Below are positions 25,301-35,867 of a stretch of 64,000 nucleotides of DNA, piece after piece. Location of the stretch: positions 11,356,243 through 11,420,242 of the forward strand of contig CP093829.1 in NCBI GenBank assembly GCA_033063855.1, read 5' to 3'. The first letter of the stretch is position 1, and every line of letters starts with the position of its first letter. The DNA comes from Smittia aterrima. Its lineage: Eukaryota > Arthropoda > Insecta > Diptera > Chironomidae. The notes beneath the pieces are model-generated. The model was not told where the DNA came from. It saw nothing but the letters and a program-made list of their open reading frames with translations, and searched no databases. Both the position numbers and the translations under genes were made by a program.

Positions 25301-28300
25301 GGATCGAGGCATTTGCTTAGTCGTCAAGGTAGAAAATGAGCTTAAGAAAATCTTTTTACGAATAAAATTATTTGAATTTTGTCAAAGGAACCGAAAGTGA
25401 ATTCAGCAGATCATCGGCCCCTTCTTCAAAAGAATCGAAGAAGACTGTGAAAGAGAAAGGAAAAGAGAAGGGGAAAGGCGACGAGCCCATAATGGACGAA
25501 GGCTTTAAGAAAGGTTTCAAGCCAGACGAATCGTCTTTTTTGCCAGAAATAAAAACCGGAATTGATGAGTATAATATCTCGCTTCGCTTGATTAATTTGT
25601 CTTTCATGTTTCATCCTCTTCCTTGTTTTCTAAGATACAACGACATTTGGAAAACAAAAGACGAGTCGGCTAATCTAAAGCAATTGCACTACGAGGACAT
25701 GATTTATGCAGAGAAATACTCGGAAGTCGAAATGGAGCTAAGGAGAATCGTGGATGAAATGATGCGTCACGAACTAAATTTATTGCAGGTTTGCTCGAAT
25801 CTCTTCCCTCTCGTCATTTCAATGATTTCGTATTTCAATTTCTTTTCTCTAAGATTGCATTAGACAAGGATCGAGCTGCCAAAGGAAAAAAAGTGAAGAA
25901 GGGTGGTAAGAAGGCAAGACGAACTGGCAAGAAAGGCAAGAAGAAGAAGGAAAAAGATTTGACACCCGACCGCACAACAGAATCGCTCTTTGAAGAGCTT
26001 GTTGTTAATGGTATTCTCGTGAAATACCCAGAATTTTATATGAAGTCGTATCTAGGCGATCGAGCTTATGCAGCAAGACAACCAACAAACCCAGCTTGCG
26101 GTGACTTGCGTCAGGTTATTAAGGAATATTGCATTTTGCCTCTCGGCTCGCAAATGATTCGAAACTTTGCCCCTTGTATTAAATCAATCTTGATTGCTGG
26201 TAAGTGAGCTTTGTTTAACAAAAAGGCTAATCGATTCGAAATGATTCTCGTTTAAAGGACCAAAAGGAACCGGAAAAAAATCGCTCGTTCAAGCCGTAGC
26301 AACAGAGACCGGAGCTATCATGTTTGACTTGAGTCCTGCTAATCTCGTTGGCAAATATCCCGGCAAAACGGGATTGATTATGCTAATGCATTTGGTTCAA
26401 AAAGTATCACGTTTGCTACAGCCTGCTGTGCTTTACTTTGAAGACGCTGAGAAGCCATTCATGAAGAAAATTCCAAAAACGGATAGAACTGATCCAAAGA
26501 GATTGAAAAAAGATCTTCAAAAGATTGTGAAAAACATCGCGCCGGAGGATCGAGTCATTTTGATTGGAGTTTCAAACGCGCCGTGGGTTTGTAGAGCTTA
26601 AAAAATATTCTCAGTCCTTGAGTAAAACTTTTTTCTCCCTTGAGAGCTTTTCGAAAGCTGAGAATAAACTTTGAGCTTATTCAACATTGAGCTTCGAGAT
26701 TTTTCTTCCTTGAGAGACTTCCAAGTCAATGAAAGTTAATTGAAACCAATCTCTAAAGAGCTCTTAAGAAATCTTTTCAATTCAAGATTATGTCTAATTG
26801 ATTTTCTTTCCATTTCTACAGGACGCAGATCAAAAGCTCCTACAGCAAACCTATAACCGTTTCATTTTCATCCCTCGCCCTGATTACGGTTCACTCTCAT
26901 TCGCATGGCGTGAATTATTAGCGTAATAAATTTCTCCGCTCGCAAAAAAAAAAAGAATCGCAGGACACAATCTAATAAATTCTGATACTTTTTCAGGCAA
27001 TACAGTGGCGTATCGAAAAACTTTGACTCAGGGGCGATGGCGAAAGTGTCGGATGGTTACACAATTGGTTCTGTTGCTCATTGTATTCGAGATGTCATCA
27101 CGTGTAAGCGAATGCTTCAGCTTCGGGTTAAGCCACTTACTCATGTGGAACTTATCAACGCTCTCAGGTTTGTAGGCTGATAATATTTTTAGGCTTTCAT
27201 GTTGTCTGGCGGGCAAGCGACAAGAATGAATTATTGATTCTTCTATTGTATTGTCACAGCACAAAAGAGCCGGTCTATCGCGAAGAGGAGGAAGCTTTTC
27301 TCTCATGGTTTGTATTCTTTTCGATTGAATACGATTGTCATTGACTAATTCATGATAATTTCTAGGTGGTCGAAAACTCCTCTTGGTCGACTGAAGGCAA
27401 GAGCCGTTGAATTGGAAAACGAAGCCCGCGCGGAAAAAGAAATTTCTGAAGCGAAGAAAAAAGCGGCGGCCGGGAAAAGTTAAATTGATTTCCAATCTCA
27501 ACGAACATTTTCTTTCATAAATTTTGTCAATGAGATTATTTTTCCTCCGCTTGCCTAATAAAGTTTTCACAATAAAATTTCTTTCCATACAATTTCCATC
27601 GAGAGCGTTCAATTATGAGCGCTTTTCGCTTCGGGGAGTAAGATTTTTCTTCCTTTCAAAACAACTAACACAATTTTTATTTCTGGCGAACCGCTAGGAA
27701 GAGAAAACGCTTTTGGCTGCTCATCGTTCCGACAACTTAACGAGCTTGAATAGCGTGCTAGTGGAAATAAAATTTATTTGTGCTTTTATCTATCCTTCGC
27801 TAGTTGTTGTCGCAATCAATATAAACTGGATTAATTATCGTTCACTTTCCCGAGAGAATCTCGATTGTTTCAAAGATAAAAAAAATACCCCTAGCAATTG
27901 AGTCTTTTGTTGAGATTTCTTCGCATAAATTACCTTGGCGTTACAGTTCCTTTAAGAAAGAGATTTAGAAACAATTGCGTGATTGCAAAAATCCAAGCGA
28001 GTAATGGAGAAATCTCCCACACGGCGCCTCGAAATCGCGATTTTCCACAGAATTTGAGGAAAACGGCAAGACTGATGTTCAAGAGGAGGAACACACATGT
28101 AACACCTGAAACGAGAGAAAATAATCAAATTAGACTTGAGACACGTGCTGAGGGACAAACAAGAGCTTGTTGAGAAATATTTTTAGTCTGTAGCAACTGA
28201 CAAGCGAAGCTTTCAAGTTTAATTCGGAAATCTTCATAGGATCAAGATTTTTTCGGAAAAGGAAAAAAAAATCCCAAACGAGTTTCAATCAAAAAGAAAT

Positions 28301-29543
28301 TTATGAGAACACGAAAATAATTTTTCACCGCAGATTTATCCGACATGCGAAATATTCTTCATCGATTTTCTTTCTATGCCGACTCGAAAGGGAAATAAAA
28401 AAATAATAATACACTGAGATATGCCTTTATGCCTTGAAATGCTCCACATTACGGTACAAAGAGGGAAAATTCTTTTCCACAAATGAAAATAAACATTTTC
28501 ATTCGCTCTTGGGGATAAAAATATTTTTGCTTGCGACAGGAAAACTTGAAAATAGATTTTCATTTTCATCCTTTCCAAGCTTTTATTTTTGTTTTCTAAA
28601 CTTGCCAAAACAAGCTTTACCATTATTGATGTTGATAATCGATGAGAAACTTTTATTTTTTTATAATTGAAATTTGACATGAAGAATGATTTTCTACTAA
28701 GTCTGAATATCCTGAAGCTCTAGAACGTATTCAGTCTGGTGCACATAATTTATTTCGGATCTGCTTTATATATTTAGCTTACATGAAGCAGCTTCGAGCA
28801 AAGTTTGAACTTCGGTTAATCTTAATGGCACATTTGAGTCGGGAAATAACATAAATTGCTTCAGCTCTCCCTTCATTCCCGCTCTCACATGTTATGAATT
28901 ATAAATTTACTTCACTAATATGTTATTTGCTCAACGACCCAATGACGAAAACACAGGTGAAAATTTATGCTCGTTAGGTGGAATATCGCAGCTAATATTA
29001 AGCTTAAGGGAAATTTGATTGCAAATATTATTTCTATAACACATTGTGAAAGGATTTATTCTTAAAGCAAAGAGAAAGCATTTGATTTTCAAGACGGAAG
29101 GATGAGAAAGCTAACAAAATCTAAATTCGTTGACTCCGAAGCGGAAGGAAAGCTTCGAAAAGAGGGCTCATGGGAATCATTTAATGAAATCAAATAAAGT
29201 CACGTAGCTGAGCTCGATTAAATCTATATTGACTTTCAGCTCAGCTTGAGTATTGACACTTGCTTAACAGAAGTTTAAAATTCAACTCACCATATGTGTC
29301 GACGCTTTGCCCTTGTGGTACAAGGATCGCCCACAAGTCGAAGACAACCGAGGCTGCAATGAAGCAAGCAAGTCCCGAGCGCTTTTGCTTGAGAGAATAG
29401 CTACGATAGAGTTTCTCGAGCACGTCATCGGGAAGGTGAGTTGGTCCCAATGTTAATCCTACAACGCTCGAGATTCCTCGCTCGGGTGAGTCCCTCGTGG
29501 AAATTTCACTTGTCTTCTGCTTTTCTATCATGATTCGCTTCAC
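10345..29543 (-). CDS. Ac3: Adenylyl cyclase type 3, membrane-bound
   Basis: Makes cAMP from ATP at the plasma membrane, downstream of G proteins. Nineteen coding exons: 29291-29543, 27934-28105, 23008-23167, 19937-20086, 19402-19520, 17566-17677, 16568-16651, 16461-16504, 16238-16396, 15917-16055, 13781-13888, 13431-13714, 13281-13368, 12492-12608, 12128-12332, 11772-11838, 11632-11707, 10967-11573 and 10345-10889. Together they give 1162 residues (human ADCY3 has 1144). Order: N-tail, six membrane helices, C1 (about 246-464), acidic linker, six helices with NxT/NxS sites in an outer loop, C2 (about 790-1034), C-tail. Metal aspartates D290 (LYADIVGF) and D334 (GDCYYC) are in C1; N983, R987 and K1023 are in C2. 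Both halves look catalytically complete. C2 wording (KTIGSTYMAASG, GARKPHYDIWGNT) matches type 3. Start at MKRIM; a second ATG at 29531 is possible. Intron 2 contains another gene. Confidence 0.94.
12609..13280 (-). other. Ac3 intron
   Basis: An intron of 672 bases between two exons of the second membrane domain, ending at acceptor CTGCAG. Nothing else is recognised in it. Confidence 0.6.
13889..15916 (-). other. Large Ac3 intron after the C1 domain
   Basis: An intron of about 2 kb between the end of C1 and the acidic linker exon. A 163-codon open frame on plus (14539-15030) lacks domains, signal peptide or typical coding composition, and I do not call it a gene. Nothing else is seen. Confidence 0.6.
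16652..17565 (-). other. Ac3 intron inside C1
   Basis: An intron of 914 bases between the exons carrying the two metal-binding aspartates of C1. It holds AT-rich sequence without recognisable features. Confidence 0.55.
17678..19401 (-). other. Ac3 intron inside C1
   Basis: An intron of 1.7 kb with donor GTAAGT next to 19402 and acceptor TTTCAG next to 17677. No gene, RNA or repeat was recognised. Confidence 0.55.
20087..23007 (-). other. Ac3 intron 3
   Basis: An intron of 2.9 kb between the third and fourth coding exons. Several AAGCTT-rich patches are present (21000-21060, 21455-21490). Short open frames on both strands look non-coding. Confidence 0.55.
24167..24180 (+). promoter_or_regulatory. 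X-box-like RFX site upstream of DRC11
   Basis: GTTGTCATGGCACC matches 12 of 14 bases of the palindromic RFX consensus GTTGCCATGGCAAC and lies 167 bases before the DRC11 start codon. RFX factors drive ciliary genes in flies and vertebrates, and the downstream gene is axonemal, so position and target agree. Function is inferred. Confidence 0.5.
24347..27483 (+). CDS. IQCA1: IQ and AAA domain protein, nexin-dynein regulatory complex subunit DRC11
   Basis: Exons 24347-25328, 25388-25568, 25635-25788, 25854-26199, 26258-26586, 26822-26922, 26997-27167, 27260-27307 and 27366-27483 join in frame to 809 residues (human IQCA1 822). The family is part of the axonemal nexin-dynein regulatory complex of motile cilia and flagella. 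Residues 1-200 are helical, with an IQ motif (MKIQKMWRGYTSR) at about 206. A lysine-rich low-complexity linker follows around 335-365 and again near 505. The C-terminal AAA region has Walker A GPKGTGKKS and a Walker-B-like LYFEDAE. The ATP site looks intact in Walker A, while Walker B is relaxed as in the family. The gene lies wholly inside Ac3 intron 2 on the opposite strand and has its own X-box-like site. In flies expression would be expected in sperm or chordotonal neurons. Confidence 0.9.
28106..29290 (-). other. Ac3 intron 1
   Basis: An intron of about 1.2 kb between the N-terminal exon and the second membrane exon, with donor GTGAGT and acceptor TTTCAG. No further features are recognised. 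Confidence 0.6.
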
Positions 29544-32500
29544 TATTTATCACTGCTCGCTATAAATTTACTCGCCCGAAAACTGTCACCGTAAATTTTA
29601 TTTCAAATTATCATCTCACACACAGTCACGGCTCACTTTTGTTTGCTCTGTTTGTCAATTAATTTATTCTGAAAAGGGTGAATGAGGGAGAACAATTAAA
29701 TCACCAGAGCCTGAAAGAGATACAAGCGAAACTTCTGCACTCTTAACATCAAGCTACGCATGTAACAAACGTTTGGGTTGACAAGCTTTGAGGATAATTA
29801 CATCATTTCGCTATCTAATGAGTTTCAGAACATTTGTGCAATTAAACAGCGACACATAAATCCAGTCAAACGATCTTTCAGCGTGATTAGCTCGGAGATA
29901 TTGCGAAAATAAACGTTAAAACCGCAAGTGAGTAAGGCGCGGCGATCTGGATTTAATTTCAAACGGCTTCGTTATTGAAAATTATGCAAATTCGCTTTCA
30001 TTAGCATGCACAATGTGCTTGTTGACTGGAGAGATTAATTATGAGTCGTGGAGGAAAATTGCTGCCAACTTGCCGCTTATTGTTTGTAAAGGAATCTTTG
30101 TGAGGAGTAGAGGCAGAATTAAAGCTTCTGAGAAAAGCCCGGAATTCCATTTTTCTTTTGGAGGGAAGTGTTTTGAATAAAGCAAATATCGCTACTCGGA
30201 GTTCTTCATCTCTCCCCTAACGCGTTCGAATTATTCATGAGTGAACGGGAAAGATCAGCCAGCTCTAAATCGGTCATCAATAATTCATTTTCCGGAAACT
30301 ATCTTCAGTTTTCTCCTTAAAGCTTTAACTTTAGATTCTTTGTTAACGAAATTCTCTGAGTTTATGAGTCGCGTTCATAAAAAAACTTTACATCGAGAAA
30401 GTTTCAAAAATAGAGCCGTGGGAAAGACTGCTTGTTCTGAAAGTTTTCTATGTTGGCATCTTTTCAAAAAACGTGCGCTCTCCTCTTGAGTGGAGCAATG
30501 AAAAGCGAGAGTTTTCTTTTCGTTTTCGGCTATGTCGGAAGAATTGATTTTCCATCGTCCGTGACCATGAAAAACGAAAAGCTTTTAACTATAATATAAA
30601 CAGAAAACGGAAATTTATGATTAAGGGGGGCGACGAAAATCAATGTCAACGACAGTTAGAATGGAGTCTTTAATTGAATTTGTGAATTGATTTGGAAATT
30701 ATTCACGATGAATTCGTCAGAAGCTCGAGAGTTAAAAAGTTTTTGCAAATCGGCTTTTCCACAAAGATTTCAAGCGTTTCATTGCAAGAGAAACTGCAAT
30801 AATTTCATTTTGAGTTTGTGAAGCAATCGTGTTTTGTTTGTTCATGCTTCAAAAGCATAGCAATCATAAACATTCACTGAGAAAGGGCATCAGCGCCAAG
30901 GGGGTTGAGTTCTTGCTCATGTTAAACTACGAGCTCACAACTCAGATCTCGTCTCCCTTTTGCACAAAACCGCTCATCATCATCATCGTAGAGTTCACTG
31001 GAATCACTCGCATTCGCGTGCTTTCATATGAGCGAGACATGATATAGGTTGAAGTCTGACAAGCTTGTGGTTGCTCTCATAACAATGCATCATACATCAA
31101 CAGTAATTCCTTGAATAATTGAGCTCAAAAATGAAAATTATTGTAAAGATGACAAAATTCTGAATCCCACATGAAAATTCGTCTCATTTTTGATACGAAA
31201 ATTCTCCACTTCTGTCGCGATTTCTTTTTATTTATATTTATTTATAACTTTTTTTTCTTTCAACTTCTGAATGCTCACGATTTGTCACAAACATTTCTCA
31301 TCAAACACAAGCTCAACAGTTTATTTTGTCTTGAATCTTCGTAAGACTTTTGATTAAAGATTTCCATGGAAATCATCGCAAGCGACCGAGCAGATAAACT
31401 TTCTTGAATTAAATCGTGAAGATACTTATCAAGCGAAGTTTAACTTTGGAATAAACTTAACAGCTCAGGAATAAACATCAACATTGTAAATGAATGTTGC
31501 GATTAAAGTAAAAGCAATCGCAGGAAATTAAAATCTTGTTTGGTTCTTTGCAGTAAACTGTTTCGTCTTGCTTTTCAATTTCCGTCTCTCACAGTACTCT
31601 CTCTCACTAAACAGTTAGCAAATGTAGAATCCGCTTCGTAAAATATTCACATCCACATGAAACAGCTCTTGAAAAGGAAGAAAAGCGAGCTTGATGTAAA
31701 TAATTTTCTGTTTCGCTTTAATCTCTCTCACATTTTCAACAGCTTTTCTGACAGTCAAAGATTAATTGCTTTCGTCGTAGAGCAATAAAAAGCTTCACAA
31801 ACTATCAATGTTCACTATTGAATTACTTTGATTTAGGTTGTGAGTGCCTAAAGGACCAAATTTATAGATTTTTCCACTAGGTCAAACATGGCGCTTTGTG
31901 CGCTTACTCCAAACTCGAATGATTTTCGTCTTTTTCCGTCCTCAAAGCCCGGTCTCCACTCACAAACTGAGGAAGGAAATTTGTTTGGGATGTCGAGAAA
32001 AGCATCGTGGAGCGTTCGAGAGAGAAACTTTCCAATGGAGCTCAGGACGAAATGTATCGTCGCTCACTGGAAAGATTATTGAGTCGACAACATGCAGAAA
32101 GTTAATATTTGCTGAATCTATTTGTCTCTGAGAGTTGACGAGAAATCGCCTCTTTCAAATTGCTTGATTTTATTTAAACACAACAGGCGAAACACACAAA
32201 ACATTCTCAATGGAATTTAAAGCGGCACGCTTCGAATGTGTGGAGCGAGTGAAGAAGAAAATTCACGATTTTCCGACCTAGTGTCGCATTAATTAATATC
32301 AAATGAGAGTGTGAGAATGAAATTAATTATCAGAAATGTTCACCAGGAGATTTCTTCACGAGATTTTCCGTGTTTTAAAGTTTATCTAATTTAGTATAAA
32401 ACGCTTCATCACCTTGGCGAAAACAGTCGCACGATTACTTTCTGACCCCTCGTCTGAAAATATTTGGACAATTTAACTCGGAAGAGGAATTTTCTTGGAA

Positions 32501-34365
32501 ATTAAAAGTTTTAGGGGGAAGAGGGAAACCTCGAGAACAGAGCTGCTCTAAGTAAAAAAGTTCTCGCATTGAAAAGTAATTTAGAGTAAATTATTTATTC
32601 ACTTCGTTTCTGCTATCTCGTACGAATCACTCAAAGTATTAAGTGCTAAATAATGATAAAAAATTGCGCGCACCACATTCTCGTATTAGTTCATGATGTC
32701 GAGTGGGGTTTAAGGGTCTTAACTTACAAAGATAGTGGTTGGAGTGACGTGTTGAGAATTTTAAGAGCGACAGCTTTTACATTTTGATCACGATTTCAAT
32801 CAAGACTTTCAAGGGGAGGAAATGATTTCACATCGAAGCTTGATTCTCATTTTGAACATTTACATTTCGGTAGGTGAAAGCTAAATGATCCGTAAAGAGG
32901 TTGCAATTAGAGATGATGAAGCGTCAACCTTGTTTGTTCACTGTCACGAATTAAGGTTGACGATTTGTTATTCAAACGAATCTTTCTCGTTTTAACGAAA
33001 TGCGGTCTCCTCTACATTAATTTACAAACCACAAGCTGTAATTAAAATTCTTTTTCCCAAAATATTTACTCAAATTGAAACCGGTTAGTTCTGGGAGAAA
33101 GCTATGGAGAATAAAACTCCGTCGAATATCGAAAGGTATGCGATCAATTATTTATCTCGCTTGTTTATCTCGCCCGAAATTTTCTTCTTATCCCCCACAG
33201 AACAAATCTAGCGCCCACGGAATGAATGAAAAATTAATTAAAATCCGGTGGGAGCAGTGTGGTTCGAAGCAATTAAATCATTTTCCTCGTTTACATAAAA
33301 ATATACTTGTTGATCAGTTTCACACTGTTCTTCAAAATATCGAAGGTAAAGTCAAAAGTTTGTTTTTAAGAAAAACCTCGCAAGAAATTCTTTTCTTAAG
33401 AAATTTATTAAACCCTGCTGTAGGCCTTTTAAGTCTAATTAAACATTCGACGCAAAAGAAGTATACATTGAAATTGTTTCAAAAATATTTTAAGTTATAG
33501 TCCCGGATGAAACTGGCAAACTTTTATGTTCGAGACGCTTTTAGGTTTAGAAAGATTTTCAAATTATTTTGAGTTTTCTTTTTCAGCCGGAAACGTCAAA
33601 AGCAGACCCAGCATGACTATGAGGAATGGTTTCTGTAAATCTTTAAAACAAAATTAGCTAGCAAAGCGTCAGGGATCAAAAGAAATTAAGAGAAGCTCGA
33701 AACAAAGAATTCTTTGAAGCGAAAGCTTCGAGTAAACAAAAGTATTTAAAAGCTCACCATGAAACGAAGTATGAAAACCTGAAAAAGCTTCGAAAGCTTG
33801 GCTTTCGTCTGAGTGAAACAGAAAGTGTTAATCTCCATAAAATATATTTAATTTATTAATAAACTTCTCGAAACATAAAGTGTTTACTTTCTCTTTGCAT
33901 TCTAAACATAATCAATCAGACTTTCCATTCAATTCGAAAAATATTATTTTATGGTGTTGACATTAACGAGTAAACTTGTGCTACACAGAAAGTAAATTTT
34001 GATTAGCTTTGAGCATCATCGTTTGAACTTTTCTAGATAAAAGCTTTCAATTCAGGCTTAGAGCAAAAGCACTTTGAATATATTTTGTAGTTTTGATTTA
34101 TATTTAAAAGTAGAGTTAACATTCAAGGCAAGTTTTAAAGTCCTCACGATGTTATGAAGCTTTAAGTTTGCTTTAGAGTTAGTAGTAATGGAATTGAGTG
34201 CTCATTCACACTACAGAAAATCACAGAGAAATAATGCACAAAGTAAAGTCATTAATCAATAACTGAAAAGTTTTACTCTGAGAGAGAGATAGATATTTCG
34301 TCGGGAAGCAGCTAAAGTTTGTAGAAAAATAAATTTAAGTCGAGCTCAATAAATCATGGAAAGGT
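29544..34365. other. Gene-poor region upstream of Ac3
   Basis: About 4.8 kb with no convincing gene. Open frames such as 33075-33500 (141 codons) lack domains and look random. A low-complexity T/A run lies at about 31221-31260, and an AAGCTT-rich patch at 33700-33810. The Ac3 promoter and any 5' non-coding exon should lie here, but I cannot place them. Confidence 0.45.
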
Positions 34366-35867
34366 TTATGGTTTAACTTCCTCAAACTCTTCTTGGTTTA
34401 ACGTGAAAGTACTAAACTCGTGTTTAAGAAACATTTCTTCTAAGCTTTCGATTGGAGGAGCTTTTCGTCTGGGCGACAAAACGCGATCTGAATCATACGA
34501 CTCGGAGTCTTCTGTCTCTGTGTCAATGAAATGTAAACTGTTTCCATCAATTTCCACGTCTAATGATTTGTTATCGTCAGCGTCATCTTCCGCTTCAAAG
34601 AATGTCTCGTCATCACAAGCTTCTTCGTGGAAACTTCCATTTTTGTTCTGACAAATGTCAACATTGTTATTATTGATGGCTCCCTCGACGAAATACGATT
34701 CGAGTTTGATAAAGTACTCTTCATTATTTAAAATCTTTTGACGCCAGATCGTGTTGTCAAACGGTGGTTGAGTTCCGCCATATTCTGAGGAGGATTGAGA
34801 AGATTGATGATAAATTGAAATTAATGATCGATGAGAGAGATAGAGAGATTTTTTCTGTCGCTAACCTGCTGGAAGACAATCTCTCGGTATATGTTTGTAG
34901 AGTGAGTTAAGGTCGTTTCCATGAAGATGAATCTAAAAAGGTAAATAAATGGGAATTTGTTGCTTCTCGTAGCCTTCATCGACTTTACCCGTCGGCGTAT
35001 TTTATCCTTGAGGAAAGGTTTTAAAACAGACAGGATAGCATCCATATAAAAGGGTTCATGAAGCACGTGAAATGCTTTAAATCTCATTGGAAATCCTTCT
35101 TGAACGACCTCAACAGTTCTCTTAGCAAGATGAGGAGATAAATAGCGAGCGTGTGAAAAACCCAAGCCAGCCATATCAAGAAGAACAACAAGCCCTCCTA
35201 TCTGAACCTCAGGATCCCGAATGGCATCTTCAAGAGCTAATACATTGCTTCGAAAAACGTGCTCTACTGGCACCTTGCTGGGATCACATTTCTCTAAAAT
35301 TCACAGAAATTGATAAGACTGAAACAGTTATTGGAGGTAATTCAACACGTACCGACACGGAATACATAAACTTGTCGACCGTGATTGTCTTTCTGAGGCA
35401 GCATGCATTGAATCTGCATTTCCAGCATGACTTTAAGATCGGAAACGGGCGAGACGTGAAAGAGTTCTGGAGAATTCTTTTTCATCCAATAATACTTAGA
35501 AATCATCTTGAACGCTTTATCGACGTCAAATTTCTTGGCACGCAGGAAGCGTAGTAAAAAAGCTTCATCCTCACGTCCCTTGTGATTGAGGTCACCACCC
35601 GCAATCATTCCACGAAGTTGCTTCACTTTTGCGTAAGCTTCATTTGTCTCGTTCAGTTCCTTTTCTGCTTTTTCGCGCCAACTTTCGTCTACGATTGTTA
35701 AATGGAAATTAATCGTTGCGTAACAAAATTAAATATTTAATCGAGCACTCATGGCGATTACCTAAATTCCTGTTCAATTCCGTTTCGAACTCTGCATGGT
35801 GATCCAAGGTTGAATCACGCGAAAAGTTATGTCGCGGACTCTTCTTTGGACTCGATTGATTCGACAT
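34366..35867 (-). CDS. CRAL-TRIO domain lipid-binding protein, TTPA/clavesin-like, acidic C-tail
   Basis: Exons 35762-35867, 35353-35688, 34989-35293, 34866-34932 and 34366-34784 give 410 residues. The family carries small hydrophobic ligands (retinoids, tocopherol, phosphoinositides) between membranes. Order: a serine-rich N-tail of about 35 residues, a CRAL-TRIO N-terminal helical part (FLLRFLRAKKFDVDKAF), then the lipid-binding domain (GLVVLLDMAGLGFSHARYLSP, FHVLHEPFYMDAILSVLKPFLKDKI). The domain closes with LPAEYGGTQPP, typical of the end of this fold. About 130 further residues are strongly acidic and serine-rich and are unusual for the family (TTPA has 278 residues). Ligand unknown. It is the first of three family members on this strand. 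Confidence 0.88.

Noticed and set aside
27028..27612. 194-codon minus-strand open frame at the end of DRC11
   Set aside because: It is the antisense shadow of DRC11 exons 7-9, whose sense frame has clear family motifs and splice sites.
33075..33500. 141-codon open frame upstream of Ac3
   Set aside because: Residue composition and lack of any motif suggest chance; I see no matching upstream exon.
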